Shown here piece after piece: positions 26,128 to 37,049 of a DNA stretch of 64,000 nucleotides. Location of the stretch: assembly GCA_965153455.1 (NCBI GenBank), contig OZ234499.1:11466271-11530270 (forward strand), given 5' to 3'. Below the pieces are notes generated by a model, which was not told where the DNA came from, searched no databases, and saw only the letters and a program-made list of their open reading frames with translations. The stretch comes from Sphagnum compactum. Lineage: Eukaryota; Bryophyta; Sphagnopsida; Sphagnales. Each line of letters begins with the position of its first letter. Positions within the stretch are counted from its first letter, which is position 1. Position numbers and translations under genes: made by a program.

Positions 26128-26958
26128 ATAATTTTTCATTTTTCTAGTTTATTATTATTATTACAAACAAAAAAAAACACCGAAAACAGAGAACCAAAAA
26201 GAAAATGAAAATAAAAACACCCCGTCCTCTGTACAGTAAATCTTGGGGGTGCCCCCCTGGGGCCGGGCAAGTTTGTGCCCCGTGCATAATGCACAGGTGT
26301 GTGTATTTGACGGTACATATATATATATATATAAGATAAATTTTTCATTTTTCTATTTTATTATTATTATTATAAACAAAAAGAAACACCGAAAACAGAG
26401 AACGAAAAAGAAAATGAAAAGAAAAACACCCCGTCCTCTGTATAGTAAATCTTGGGGGTGCCCCCCCGGGGCCGGGCAAGTTTGTGCCCCGTGCCTAATG
26501 CACAGGTGTGTGTTTAAAATAAATCAAACATGCACCTAAAACTGCTGGGTCTTTTCCAGTCTTAACCCACCCCATCCGGCTTAAATAGACATCCATCCCC
26601 GTGGGGCTGAAATAGACGGCTGATGGGATGGATGAATTAAAAAATTAAAATATATATATATATAAGATTATTTTTCATTTTTCTATTTTATTATTATTAT
26701 TATAAACAAAAAAAAACACCGAAAACAGAAAACAAAAAAGAAAATGAAAAGAAAAAGACCACGTCCTCTGTATAGTAAATCTTGGGGGTGCCCCCCTGGG
26801 GCCGGGCATGAGGGGGCGGGGGGGGGGGTTATTTATTTCTGCCAGGGTTTTCTTCCCTGTATGATGCCATCTTCCCTATATGACGGGACGGATGGATGGG
26901 CGGGTCAGACGGATGGAGGAAATGTCCGTCCGGTCCGGACGGATTTAGGGGAAGCTTT
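25543..26958. repeat. Internal direct repeat of the Helitron array, copy 1
   Basis: It matches 32331-33559. The shared order is gtaagtgcagggttgcatc, a (TG)n tract, gtgcgcgcctgcacgtg, a cctaatgcac hairpin remnant, an agacatccatccc motif, AT-rich blocks with caccgaaaacagagaac, and a G-run followed by ttatttatttctgcca. The AT/hairpin block is itself tandemly iterated (hairpin-like gtgcataatgcac or gtgcctaatgcac near 26043, 26283 and 26491). It includes a perfect (TA)n tract of about 50 bases at 26076-26125. Confidence 0.75.
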
Positions 26959-27100
26959 GTATTTGACAGTACATATTACAAAATGATGCTCAATGATATT
27001 GGTGTCGTAGTTACTTTGTTTATTTTAAATAAAAAATCTAGTATGAATCCATTTTTGCTTGTGCATTTGACGATACATATTACAAAATTACACCTACCAA

Positions 27101-30100
27101 CTACATTTCCAAAACCTCTTTATATACCACATTCCGCATGTATCTATTGGGACCCTGGCCGTTGAAAATCTTGATGTTTGCACTACTTGTGACCCGTGAA
27201 ATAGCAACATAGAGCTGACCATGGGAATAGACCGGAGACGGCAAATATACCCCAACGTTGTTGAATGTTTGACCTTGACTCTTGTTGATTGTGATCGCAA
27301 ATGCCACTCGAACTGGAAATTGACGACAACGCAAAACAAATGGCCAATCAGTCCCAGAGGGGGACATGATGATGCGAGGTATGAACACACGTTTGCCGAC
27401 ATTATTTCCTGTGATGATTTCCGCTTCAATGACACGCTGACCCAATCTTTTGACAATCAACCTCGTACCATTGCACAATCCTATTAATTGATTGAGATTA
27501 CGCAACAAAAGGATTGGCACACCCACTTTGAGTTCTAGCTCATGATTTGCGATACCGCTAAATTGCAAAGTGTCTAAAAATTCCACCGGATATAATGAAT
27601 CCATTGAAACTCCTGCAGCAACACTTGCACCTTCTTCTGTTGGAGTCAAAGAATTTACGCTGAGGTATGTGTGCGATTCTTCAGATAGCGATTCTAAAAT
27701 TGCATTGTTGACTTCATCAACATTAGTATTCTTGGGGGCTAGAATGCTGCGTTGCATAAGATACATGGCATCTCCAGAGTGGCACCGGTGATGCGGATAG
27801 ATGGTTCGGATCAATCCTCTTAAGCTGCAATCTTCTGCTGGCAGCCTCATATGGGATGGAATCTTGATCCAATCTGGATGGACACCTTCTTCTTTTCCAA
27901 TGGGAGGAAGATTACCGTCCCCAACATTCAACACCCATTTGGTAAACTCTCGCTGCTCTTCAGAATTGGTTGCCATGACTCGCATGTTGATATGAAGACG
28001 AAGAATTGTAACATGCTGCCAAAGATGCGATCGAGGCAACGAAGCACTGACAATGTCTTCTCGTCCCCCCTTGGGAACAACAGGCAAGATCTGTCGAAAA
28101 TCCCCACCAAGGACCATGGTTTTCCCACCAAAGATTTTCTCGGTTGCCTGTGCGTCATCCAATTGCATCAAATCACGTAGGGTGCGATCAACAGCTTCAA
28201 AAGCTCAACGATGCATCATCGGTGCTCATCCCAAATGATTAGATCAGCTTTACGCACCAACTCGGCCACTTTCATCTGTTGTGTGATGTTGCAAGTTGAC
28301 TCATCGTGGAGATCAATCGGAATCTTGAATCTTGAATGGGCGGTTCTGCCGCCCGGAAGCAACAAAGATGTAATTCCTGATGAGGCAACTGCAAGCACGA
28401 TTTTGCCTTGCCCTCGTAGACGGGACAGAAGTGTTGTCCAAACAAATGTTTTGCCGGTCCCACCACTGCCATACACAAAGAATAGTTTGCCCTCTTTATT
28501 TGTCACGGCATTCAAAATAGTTTCGTATGCGTTGCGCTGATCACCATTGAGCCTATCTTCTGCATTGTCTGCATCTAGGGTCAATGAATGCTGATCATAA
28601 GCTAACTCTTCTTCGACCAATCGGTTTCCTCCATGAACAGAAGGGATGTAATTAGACTTGGGAAGCGTTGCAAAATCTTCCAGGCGGTGTCCATTGTGCA
28701 TGAGAACCTAATCGATCTCATACAATGCACGATCCTTTAGCGCATCCTCAGAAAGGGTAACAGTTGGATCAGCACGCTCGCAGTGTGTCATTGCTTCAAT
28801 GTCATCGCTCAAAGACTCCCAATGTGCATCCCATAGTTGTCTCGGATTCGTGACCTCACAAAACATCAACATGGAGGCAAACATGTCACGCAGTTGTCGT
28901 CCTGAGACCCAAACACCAGCTTCTTCCAAGGCTTGATGCCATTCATTATCGTCTGCAAGCAAACCCATTGCAATGCATGCATCTTTGAATGTGTCGTGCT
29001 CTCTGCCATCCACTGTCCGCAAATGCTCGTAGGATGTGGCACCTTTGACGCAATTCAGCAGCATTCGCAAATAATAACGTTCACCCGATGTCGGGTGTGC
29101 ATGCGACCAATGGCAAAACCTCTCTTGCGCATTGTCCATCGCTTCAACTTCTAATTCCACACCCATTGCTGAGGGAATTGATCGAATGTAAAGCTTCGTG
29201 CAACTTTCGATTCTTGGTTTGTTTTGAACCAGTCTGTGAGCATCGTTCTAGAAATGGCTGATCGTGTTGCCACTTCCTGCACATCATCATCATTGTCAAA
29301 CAGCACCATTTACTGATTGGGCAAATGGTATTGCAGACGCTCAATGGTAGGAAATCGCTCATGCATATCAAACTTGAAGATGCGCCACACTGCCTCCGAT
29401 GCAGAAACATAGCGATAGTCGAGATATTTCTTAATTTCATCAGTTTCGACCACATTCCCTTCGGTGGCATTATCGCTTTGGCGTGAGATCTCAATAGTTG
29501 CACGATCATGTCCTTTATATACGTACTTGAATAGATATTTGACTGCATGAATATTGTTGCAGACTTCAACGTTGATGTGCGCATCGTATTTGGTCGATAA
29601 ATAGACATTGTGCGGTACCACCCAACGATTGTCCAATTCAATGCCATGAACCAAAACTGTGTGCCCCGTATCTCTACGCCGATAAATAGGGTATCCGTTT
29701 ACATCCGTCAGCGTCTCGGATTGGAATTTGCGTGGATATTGTTTTTTGCATTTGCCTTTTTCCATGCACGGGGCATTTGGAAACGCAGCTCCACATGGAC
29801 CATGCATCTGGCAACCATCTCGTGGGCCAACTTGTTTGTTTCTGAATTCGGAAGTTCAGCACTGATCATGCGGTCCACATCCTCGATCGTGTGTGGTTTG
29901 CAGTCTTTGGTAAAGAAGATGAGAATGTGTGCATGCGGTAGCCCACGCTTTTGAAATTCAACGACATAGATTCCTACAATCGTGCGTCCCAAAATATGGT
30001 TTTTGTGAATGTCATTGATCAACTCCTTCAGCTTGATTTTGAACACTCGGGTTACCAAATCGGGTCGATCCTGAGGTTGCTGTCCGAGTAGCAACGCTTT

Positions 30101-31804
30101 CTTGATTTCAAGCCATTGGGGATTGCAAGTGAATGTAACAAACGCATCCGGGTAGCCGACCCATCTACAGATTGCCATGGCATCTTGATAATTCTGAACC
30201 ATGTGGCGTGGACCTACTATGAAAGAAGATGGCAAAATGATCCTCTGTCCGATGGCAACAGCGCTAGTGTCACCTATAGCGATGGCGTCTTGAAGGCCTT
30301 GATAAAGATCCGCGCGAAGTTTTTTTTGATTCAAGCGTAGATACTTCAAGCGATTTTGTTCGACAGCCGTATAAACATCCACAATGTATTGTTGCCACAA
30401 TCGGTCACCCCGAAGCAACGCAATGCCATCGGTGTCTCGATGTTGAAGCCGATAACCATAAAATTCCGCCATTGTCACATTGCAATGTTTTCTTTGAAGC
30501 TCAGATTCTCTCGCATGGTCTTCATCCAAATCTGCATCAGCAACAACACCATTGACCAGAATATTCGGATGCCATCCATCCTCACCGTAAGGAAATAGCA
30601 ACGGATAATGTAGAGCCATGTATCCGACATGTAGTTCAGAAATGCGCTGAAACGGGCCAGCTTGCTGAGCAAGGATGACGTCACGTCTGTCTACAGCCTC
30701 AGAACCATCTCCTACCATCAATGCAGTGACTTCATCGGCCGTCGGCACATTGTATCGGCGGGCATCCTTTGTTCGAAAGGCAATGAAACGTAATTTCAGA
30801 TCCATGGGAACACCTTCTGTTGCCATCATATCCCTTGCCATTTTGAACACTTTGACATAGGGATTGATATTGTACATCATGGTCAACAACCGATCCAACG
30901 TCGTTGGATCAAGCAAGGGCATAACAGCATGCCGGTTTTGATGTTCGTGTTTCGTATCATGAATGTACAGTTGTGCAAACTGTGGCCGTTGTCCTTCGGC
31001 AAGACATAGGGATCCGATTTTGTGATAAAGTTCACCTTGAATGCGAAAGGAGTACGGTCCAGGCCCTCCTGTTACCGACTCATCAACTTTGGCACCGAGC
31101 GAAGTGAATGCCAACACCGAATTGTACATGCGAATCTGATCTCGAAATTTGACAGCACTACTTTTTTTGCTGGTTAAAAGAACTTCTAGCTCTTGCGGTG
31201 TTGCAGGAAGATTCGGCAACAGAACTTTGCCATTCTCGCAACACAGAGAAAATTGTGGGTTGTTGTTCGTCGAGTTTGCTGATCGTTCTTTGATCCACAT
31301 TTTCGCGCTGCAGAATCCACATATTGTGTCCATTTCTCCACAATCCCATCGTCCCGGGGTTGACGCATCTCCGTCTCCAAACAATTGTAATGCGTCATTG
31401 CGAAGAGAAGGTTGTTCACGTTGCTTAACACGCCGTTCTCTCTGTAAGCGATTGCGACGTTCATGTGCAGATTCTGACGTGCCTTGAGCTGACGCATCTC
31501 CGTCTCCAAACAATTGTAATGTGTCATTGCGAAAAGAAGGTTGTTCACATTGGTTAGCACGCCGTTCTCTCTGTAGGCGATCACGACGTTCATGTGCAGA
31601 TTCTAACGTGCCTTGAGCTGACGCATCTCCGTCTCCAAACAATTGTAATGCGTCATTGCGAAAAGAAGGTTGTTCACGTTGTTTAGCACGTCGTGCTCTC
31701 TGTAGGCGATTGCGACGTTCTCTTTGTAGGCAATTGCGACGTTCATGTGCAGATTCTGACGTGCCTTAAGCTGACGCATCTCCATCTCCAAACAATTCGA
31801 GCAT
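27101..31804 (-). pseudogene. Helitron Rep/helicase (RepHel) pseudogene
   Basis: Translated on the minus strand it gives, in order: a 43-residue tandem repeat (ERRNRLQRERR type); a zinc-finger-like CGFC; the Helitron-like N-terminal domain; the Rep HUH motif GLPHAHILIFF (HAH at 29935-29927); the Rep tyrosine motif VKYLFKYVYKG (about 29550-29513); and a Pif1-type helicase with Walker A GSGGTGKT (28470-28447), [16 protein letters not shown] and a C-terminal INKSQGQT...YVAISRV. The frame is broken: stops at 31768-31766, 29312-29310, 29153-29151, 28710-28708 and 28207-28205, and frameshifts near 29815, 29100 and 28222. Rep would nick and join the transposon ends and the helicase would unwind it, but this copy cannot make the protein. 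The start at 31804 is the ATG just before the first repeat. Confidence 0.9.
31362..31800 (-). repeat. 129-bp in-frame tandem repeat at the 5' end of RepHel
   Basis: The phrase gacgcatctccgtctcc recurs at 31362, 31491 and 31620 (spacing 129), and with one change at 31773 (spacing 153). The extra 24 bases come from an internal duplication of gcgattgcgacgttctcttt... Both 129 and 24 are multiples of three, so the frame is preserved. Each unit encodes 43 residues rich in Arg, Glu and Gln (FGDGDASAQG...ERRNRLQRERR). The frame's first stop lies in the longest unit. Confidence 0.9.
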
Positions 31805-31857
31805 CTTGGGGCGAGGGGTTTCTCCTGCACTCTTCGAGGAAGGTCAAGGTTACACAT

Positions 31858-32330
31858 AAATTAATTTGTAAATCCCTATCAAATCCAGATGATTTAAGTT
31901 TAATGGAAAGTTCGCAAAGCTCTCAATGATCTAAAGTTAAATTAAAAGCCATCCTTCAGTTAGGTACAACATCTTCAACAGACTATGTGTTAAAGCTGAC
32001 CATGTACTATAGGGGACCCATTTTGCAGCATGGCAGACGATTGATTGAACAACCAACTAACTAACTAAACTGCTAAAGGTGCCTACAAAGGCGCAGACAG
32101 GAATTCGTTGCCCATCTGGACGTGTAAGGATCCAGATGGGCAGTGATTCCAACTGTGGAAGGTTACAGCTGAAGGTCAACAGAGGAATCACAACTGCCCA
32201 TGCACCCAGTACCCGCTAAAGCAGAGCCGCTGAAGCCAATGACGTGCAAAGAGAATAGATTATGGTGAAGTACCTGACCACCAGAACAGGCACCCAGTAC
32301 TCGCTGAAGCAGAGCCGCTGAAGCCAATGT
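31858..32330. other. Helitron 5'-side filler upstream of RepHel
   Basis: No supported gene. A phrase with the core agcagagccgctgaagccaatg occurs twice, near 32220 and 32310, about 90 bases apart, and resembles 25468-25485 (gctgaagcagagccgcat) in unit 3. Confidence 0.5.
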
Positions 32331-33559
32331 AAAGTGTAAGTGCAGGGTTGCATCATCAAGTGCACCATCCCACCACACTTGTACACACTGCTGCTAGCCC
32401 TATCAGACGTGTGCCACAGATGCAGTAGACAACAACCTTTCGCGACCTTTTCAATCTGTGTTTTTGTGTGTGTGTGTGTGCGTGCATGCACGTATGTCTG
32501 TTTTCTTTGAGAATCTAAATAGCCGGAATTGCCATCCTTACTGTCTCGCTCGTCGTCTTTCTTGATCATTTGCTCTCTTGCGTGCGCGCCTGCACGTGTG
32601 TCTGTTCTCTTTGTGAATAGAATAGTAAGAAAGGCCTAATGCACAGGTGTGTGTTTAAAATAAATCAAACATGCACCTAAAACTGGTGGGTCTTTGCCGG
32701 TCCTAACCCACCCCATTCGGCTTAAATAGACATCCATCCCTGTCCGGCTTAAATAGACGGCTAACGGGATGGATGAATTAAAAAATAAGCCAGACGGGGA
32801 TGGATGAATTAAGAAATTAAAACTTTATATATATATAAGATAATTTTTCATTTTTCTATTTTATTATTATTATTATAAACAAAAAGAAACACCGAAAACA
32901 GAGAACGAAAAAGAAAATGAAAAGAAAAACACCCTGTCCTCTGTACAGTAAATCTTGGGGGTGCCCCCCCTGGGGCCGGGCAAGTTTGTGCCCCGTGCCT
33001 AATGCACAGGTGTGTGTTTAAAATAAATCAAACATGCACCTAAAACTGCTGGGTCTTTGCCGGTCCTAACCCACCCCATCCGGCTTAAATAGACATCCAT
33101 CCCCGTCGGGCTTAAATAGACGGCTGATGGGATGGATGAATTAAAAAATTAAAATTATATATATATAAGATTATTTTTCATTTTTCTATTTTTTTATTAT
33201 TATTATAAACCAAAAAAAAAACACCGAAAACAGAGAACGAAAAACAAATGAAAAGAAAAAGACCACGTCCTCTGTACAGTAAATCTTGGGGGTGCCCCCC
33301 TTGGGGCCGGGCAAGTTTGTGCCCCGTGCCTAATGCACAGGTGTGTTTTAAAATAAATCAAACATGCACCTAAAACTGCTGGGGACGGGGGGGGGGGTTA
33401 TTTATTTCTGCCAAGGTTTTCTTCCTTGTATGATGCCATCCATGGATGGATGACGGGACGGATGGATGGACAGGTCGGACGGATGGAGGAAATGTCCGTC
33501 CGGTTGGATGACGGGACGGATGACGGACATGGGAAAGCCACGCCCTCGCTATATTTAGG
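32331..33559. repeat. Internal direct repeat of the Helitron array, copy 2
   Basis: It is collinear with 25543-26958, with a different number of the AT/hairpin sub-blocks. Hairpin-like gtgcctaatgcac occurs near 32995 and 33326, and a worn one near 32635. It has the same (TG)n tract, agacatccatccc motif and G-run. It marks the shared 5' portion of Helitron units 2 and 3. Confidence 0.75.
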
Positions 33560-34226
33560 TGTGTGTGTATTTGACGGTACATATTACAAAATTACAACTA
33601 CAAACAATAGTTCCAAAATAACGGCGTCCGCACAGTTTCACATAGCCAAACAAAACAGCCGCTCTCAAGGATTAAATGAGATAAAGAGGGACTGGATAGG
33701 TGTTGGACTATATAGTGGGTGAAGGGCATTTCCAAAAGTAAGGGACCTAGAACGACACAATAGCCAAGTTTGGGCTCACATTTTGCAAATGTTCTCAACT
33801 CATGTGCTCTACCCATAGTTAAAGCATGAAGAAAGCATTATCGGGAACTTGAACATATATATCATAGTCCCTGAACGGATTCAGCAAATGTTTGCCAAAT
33901 AATTAATATATTTAGAATCTTAAACGTTGACTCTGGATTTTTGAAAATTTTAGTATAGATAATATCATTAGCAAGAAACACCAAACTGTAACGACTATAT
34001 AGCAATCTTGGTTTGTCTAAACTGTGTGTGATGGGTGTTTGGCCCCCATAGACCTGAGTTTTCAAATCCCAAATCTGACCCCCATAAACTTTTTTTTGTT
34101 GATTTTGGCATTCTTGGTAATTACTTTTTTCAAATTTTAATTAATTTGAAAATTATATAATTAATGCTGAATTTGTTAAAGAGTATGATAAATCAGAAGA
34201 AGTAAATTAAGAGGGGGGAGGGTTCT

Positions 34227-34600
34227 TTACACCTTAAGTGTAACATCGTCACCCCCTTCCCTCTCGAGGAGTCCAATCTCACCAAAGACACCAACTTGAC
34301 TGTTACTTGGATCCAGCAGGACCTTGTGTTGCTGCAATGCAAATGACAACTTACCATGATTATTTAAATACTTGTGAATATCAAAGTTTTGACTTGGAGA
34401 AGAGTTTAGAAGTTGTGGAAGCATGTGGACCCAGTGATTTGCAACCGAGCCTAGCGCGCCAGCCACAAAGAAGATCAGCAACAATGTTCAGCCGATCTTG
34501 GCCCCATAAAATGGCAACAGATTTGCCTTCAGGATCAAGAACTTGAAATGTTGGTGCTCCAATGCCACCAAGTTCCTGCACCTGCCATCCCTCCCAAATC
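34227..34600 (-). pseudogene. Captured host-gene fragment inside Helitron unit 1 (unidentified)
   Basis: One frame reads VQELGGIGAPTFQVLDPEGK then SVAILWGQDRLNIVADLL, preceded by an acceptor-like ggcag. Another frame continues FVAGALGSVANHWVHMLPQL and later KVLLDPSNSQVGVFGEIGLL. The switch between frames suggests an indel. It looks like real protein sequence rather than random frame, but I do not recognise the family. Confidence 0.4.
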
Positions 34601-34764
34601 AGTTCCAGGCACCATTATTTTAGACTCAATGCCCAAATAAAATGCCAGACTCTAGGACCTCTTCATATGGTTCCATTTCTTTATGAGTGCATCTGCTGGT
34701 TCTGGATGAGGAAAATTGCATAGCCTGCTTTCTGACAGATGCAGTAATCTGACAAAGAAATCTC

Positions 34765-35067
34765 ATGGCAGCAAGTGTCTCTTTGATTGAAATTTCTGAA
34801 AATATGCACAAAATGCCAGTTGATGAGCTTCCTCTGCTCCCTCAAAGCCCTCATTTAACAGGCACAGATGATGAAGAGAGACCGGTTAAACAGGAGAGGC
34901 TTGAACAACTGCCGGATATTACAGTCGTCAGTGTTGGAAGTTCACTGTTCAATCTGGCAACCACTGTCATTGGGGCAGGGATTATGGCACTTCCGGCCAC
35001 CATGCGTGTTTTGGGTGTGTCGATCGGCCTCCTCACCATGCTTCATGTACTAAGTTTAGATTCTTAA
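34765..35067 (+). pseudogene. Captured first exon of an AVT6-like amino-acid transporter
   Basis: From the ATG at 34765, a polar cytosolic N-terminus (PVDELPLLPQSP, ERLEQLPDI) leads into VGSSLFNLATTVIGAGIMAL then PATMRVLGVSIGLLTM. This is the first membrane segment signature of the SLC38/AAAP family (plant AVT6 group). The exon probably ends near 35045 at a donor (cttcat|gtacta); the remaining frame is intronic. The other exons of a roughly 450-residue transporter are absent. It lies antisense to the Helitron. Family assignment is firm at the motif level; expression is unknown. Confidence 0.65.
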
Positions 35068-36500
35068 ATTAGATTGGGAGATGAGCACTGAGTCTACCTA
35101 ACCATTAAGAACCCTTTGGCAGTAATGACAGCTGACTGTACTACATAGTTGCAGAAGGTTCTGCAGTTAACAGAACAACCATGGACAACAATTGCAGAAG
35201 AGAAGAAAAACAGAGAAGAACAGAGCGTTGTAAATTTCACCATGATAAAAAAAACCTTCACAGCTTAACTGACTAACAGGATGTGTCATTTCTTGTAAAG
35301 AAGCATCAACAGGGATTCAGTCTGATCTGATGATACTTTCTGTGGCCCATTTGGCTAAGTCTCCTCCTGCAGAAGTATAGTTAAATGTGGGCAGATATGA
35401 CCAGAGTTGTGAGTTCAAATCTTTACTCATGTTTGTAAGAGAAAATATTGTACCCATATCGCAGATAACTAACACTCTCTCTATCCACCCTCCTGAATTT
35501 GATGAAATCTTGATGACCTGAAGGACTATTTTCACGCAAAAATTGTTGCTGAGTTCTTGTTCGGGGATGGGTTTCTTATATAGCCTAGGATATGGTGTTG
35601 CTCAGGATCATGAGTGTGAAGGCTTATTGGTTCGGTGGGGACCCTTCCCTTCTGAGGTGGTAACGTCAGAATCGAGAAGTAGAGTTTTAAAGGAGGAGCA
35701 AGAAAGTGAATTTTCACATGTTGCTCAGCTCTGCTTAAAGTCCAATTGCAAGGTACTCACCACAGGGTGGAAAATGTTAAATCGGCCAAGGATCGCAGCA
35801 GTACTTTTGGGACTGGTTACATTTAAGACCCTTGACCGATTCAACATATTCCACCTCAGGATCTGAGGCAGGATCTGGCCCCTCCGAAATCAACAACTAT
35901 TTAAATAATTACTCATGTCTGGATCCTTTCGCAGCTCACTCACAACTCAGGAAAGAGGTTCATATAGAGTGCAAAAGAAAAACCTGCCTTCAAATATCAC
36001 CCCAGGTCCTTGATGATTATATCAATTGAATAATAACATCAGCAACAGCAGGGCGGCGGGACCCCCAACCCCCTTCTCCCCGCTTTGCTTCACTTCAGAA
36101 GGCAACACGGACGGATCGAACGCAGAACAAATTCCGAAAAACAGAAAATGACGGAGAGCGGCCGTGTGGATGCGAGAGCGTGGAATCCGTCCGTCAAGGA
36201 GGGATGGGAGGAGGCGACCTGAAATTTTTTTAAAAAATTCTTGGCCGGCAGACAACAGGCAGGCAGATCATTGGGTTCCTTGATTCTCATTTGCACTCCA
36301 ACATGGCAGCTCGATCGCATCACATCGCATCGCATAATCACTTCGTTGGAGATTAGAAAGCCTAAGATCAACTCCTAATGAGATGTGATGCGCGGGAGCT
36401 CGCGAGGGCGGTTGAGAGGCCATCCCGCACCCGCGTGCACGCGGACATGTGTCTCACCCTTCGACTTGACGTCCTTGGTATACTTAGCTACTGTCGGTGG
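35068..36500. other. Further captured or filler sequence in Helitron unit 1
   Basis: Several frames of 60-107 codons occur on both strands, but none shows a domain I recognise. A G/C-rich block lies at 36030-36200 and a catcgcat repeat near 36320. Host-gene introns or UTRs captured with the AVT6-like exon are a reasonable guess. Confidence 0.35.
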
Positions 36501-36722
36501 CTACATGTCCGTCCGTCCGGTTGGATGACGGGACGGATGACGGACATGGGAAAGCCACGCCCTCGGTATACTTAGCTACTGTCGGTGGCTACATGTCCGT
36601 CCGTCCGGTTGGATGACGGACATGGGAAAGCCACGCCCTCGCTATATTTAGGGCCGGACAGATTTAGGGGAAGCTTCATTCGTCCGGCTTCAGGGGAAAC
36701 TTCATTGTTCCTTTACTATAGA

Positions 36723-36826
36723 TAATATTTTCAAAACTGAAGCAGCAGTTCTTTATAGAACTAACCAACAGCAGCACAAAATCTATATACAGAATCTAGA
36801 AATGTGACTTTCTGTAGAACATGTTT
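36723..36826 (-). repeat. Remainder of segment X beyond the Helitron insertion
   Basis: On the minus strand this matches 56068-56165: aaacatgttctacag, gtcacatttct, ttctgtat and ttgaaaatat. Joining it to 24252 across the insertion restores collinearity with the unbroken duplicate. Confidence 0.85.
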
Positions 36827-36838
36827 CTGTAGAGTTAT

Positions 36839-37049
36839 GGTGCATTCACACTTGATGTTAAGTTAGTGTTAAATGAAAATCTAGGTGGCATCCTAGGTGG
36901 CACCCAGTGTTAAATGGGCCATAGCTCAATGTTAAGTGAATGCTAGCTTAATATAAAATTTTCATGGCAACTAGGTTTAAGTCCTAAATGGCTAGCATGG
37001 TGTTACGGGACTCTACTATAAAGTTAGTAACACCAAGTGTGAATGCACC
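36839..37049. mobile_element. Short TIR element (MITE-like), complete copy
   Basis: 211 bp with near-perfect inverted ends of about 22 bp (ggtgcattcacacttg on the left; caagtgtgaatgcacc on the right). It shares its interior with the elements at 23152 and 58156. It has no open frame. The flanks (gagttat / tttattg) do not give an unambiguous target duplication. Confidence 0.75.

Larger units (their letters stand above)
24891..26958 (-). mobile_element. Helitron unit 3, non-autonomous, about 2.07 kb
   Basis: The 3' end is intact: CTAG at 24891-24894 with the GTGCA/TGCAC hairpin at about 24907-24919 and the subterminal string gtcaaatacacacacttg (minus). The 5' end is worn: near 26941-26958 the subterminal ggatttaggggaagctt runs straight into the 3'-type string tatttgacagtacatatt of unit 2. 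Its 5' 1.4 kb (25543-26958) matches 32331-33559 of unit 2. Its 3' 0.6 kb contains captured host-like exons. Confidence 0.65.
26959..33559 (-). mobile_element. Helitron unit 2, formerly autonomous (Rep/helicase), about 6.6 kb
   Basis: It carries the only Rep/helicase frame of the array (27101-31804). The 5' side (33559-32331) is the repeat shared with unit 3. The 3' side ends in worn copies of the subterminal motif tatttgacagtacatatt (26960) and gcatttgacgatacatatt (27064), both without hairpin and CTAG. The 5' terminus is also lost at 33559, where ctcgctatatttagg meets the 3'-type string of unit 1. Confidence 0.6.
24253..36722 (-). mobile_element. Head-to-tail Helitron concatemer, 12.47 kb
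   Basis: On the minus strand the insertion begins with TC (36722-36721, TCTATAGTAAAGG) preceded by A. It ends with CTAG (24256-24253) followed by T, the A|T insertion rule of Helitrons. The 3' end carries the hairpin GTGCA-TTA-TGCAC about ten bases before CTAG. The undisturbed duplicate near 56165-56180 shows the empty site. Inside, a TC start at 24890-24889 abuts a CTAG end at 24891, and worn 5'/3' junctions lie near 26958 and 33559. I read four units: 36722-33560, 33559-26959, 26958-24891 and 24890-24253. Composition is much less AT-rich than the host sequence. Confidence 0.85.
33560..36722 (-). mobile_element. Helitron unit 1, non-autonomous, about 3.2 kb, gene-capturing
   Basis: The 5' end is intact (TCTATAGTAAAGG at 36722, preceded by A). 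The subterminal region repeats a ggatgacgg(gacggatgacgg)acatgggaaagccacgccctcg module near 36520-36560 and 36610-36645, also present at 33508-33548. The 3' end is worn to the subterminal string near 33565-33595. The interior holds host-derived pieces, including an AVT6-like exon. Confidence 0.65.
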
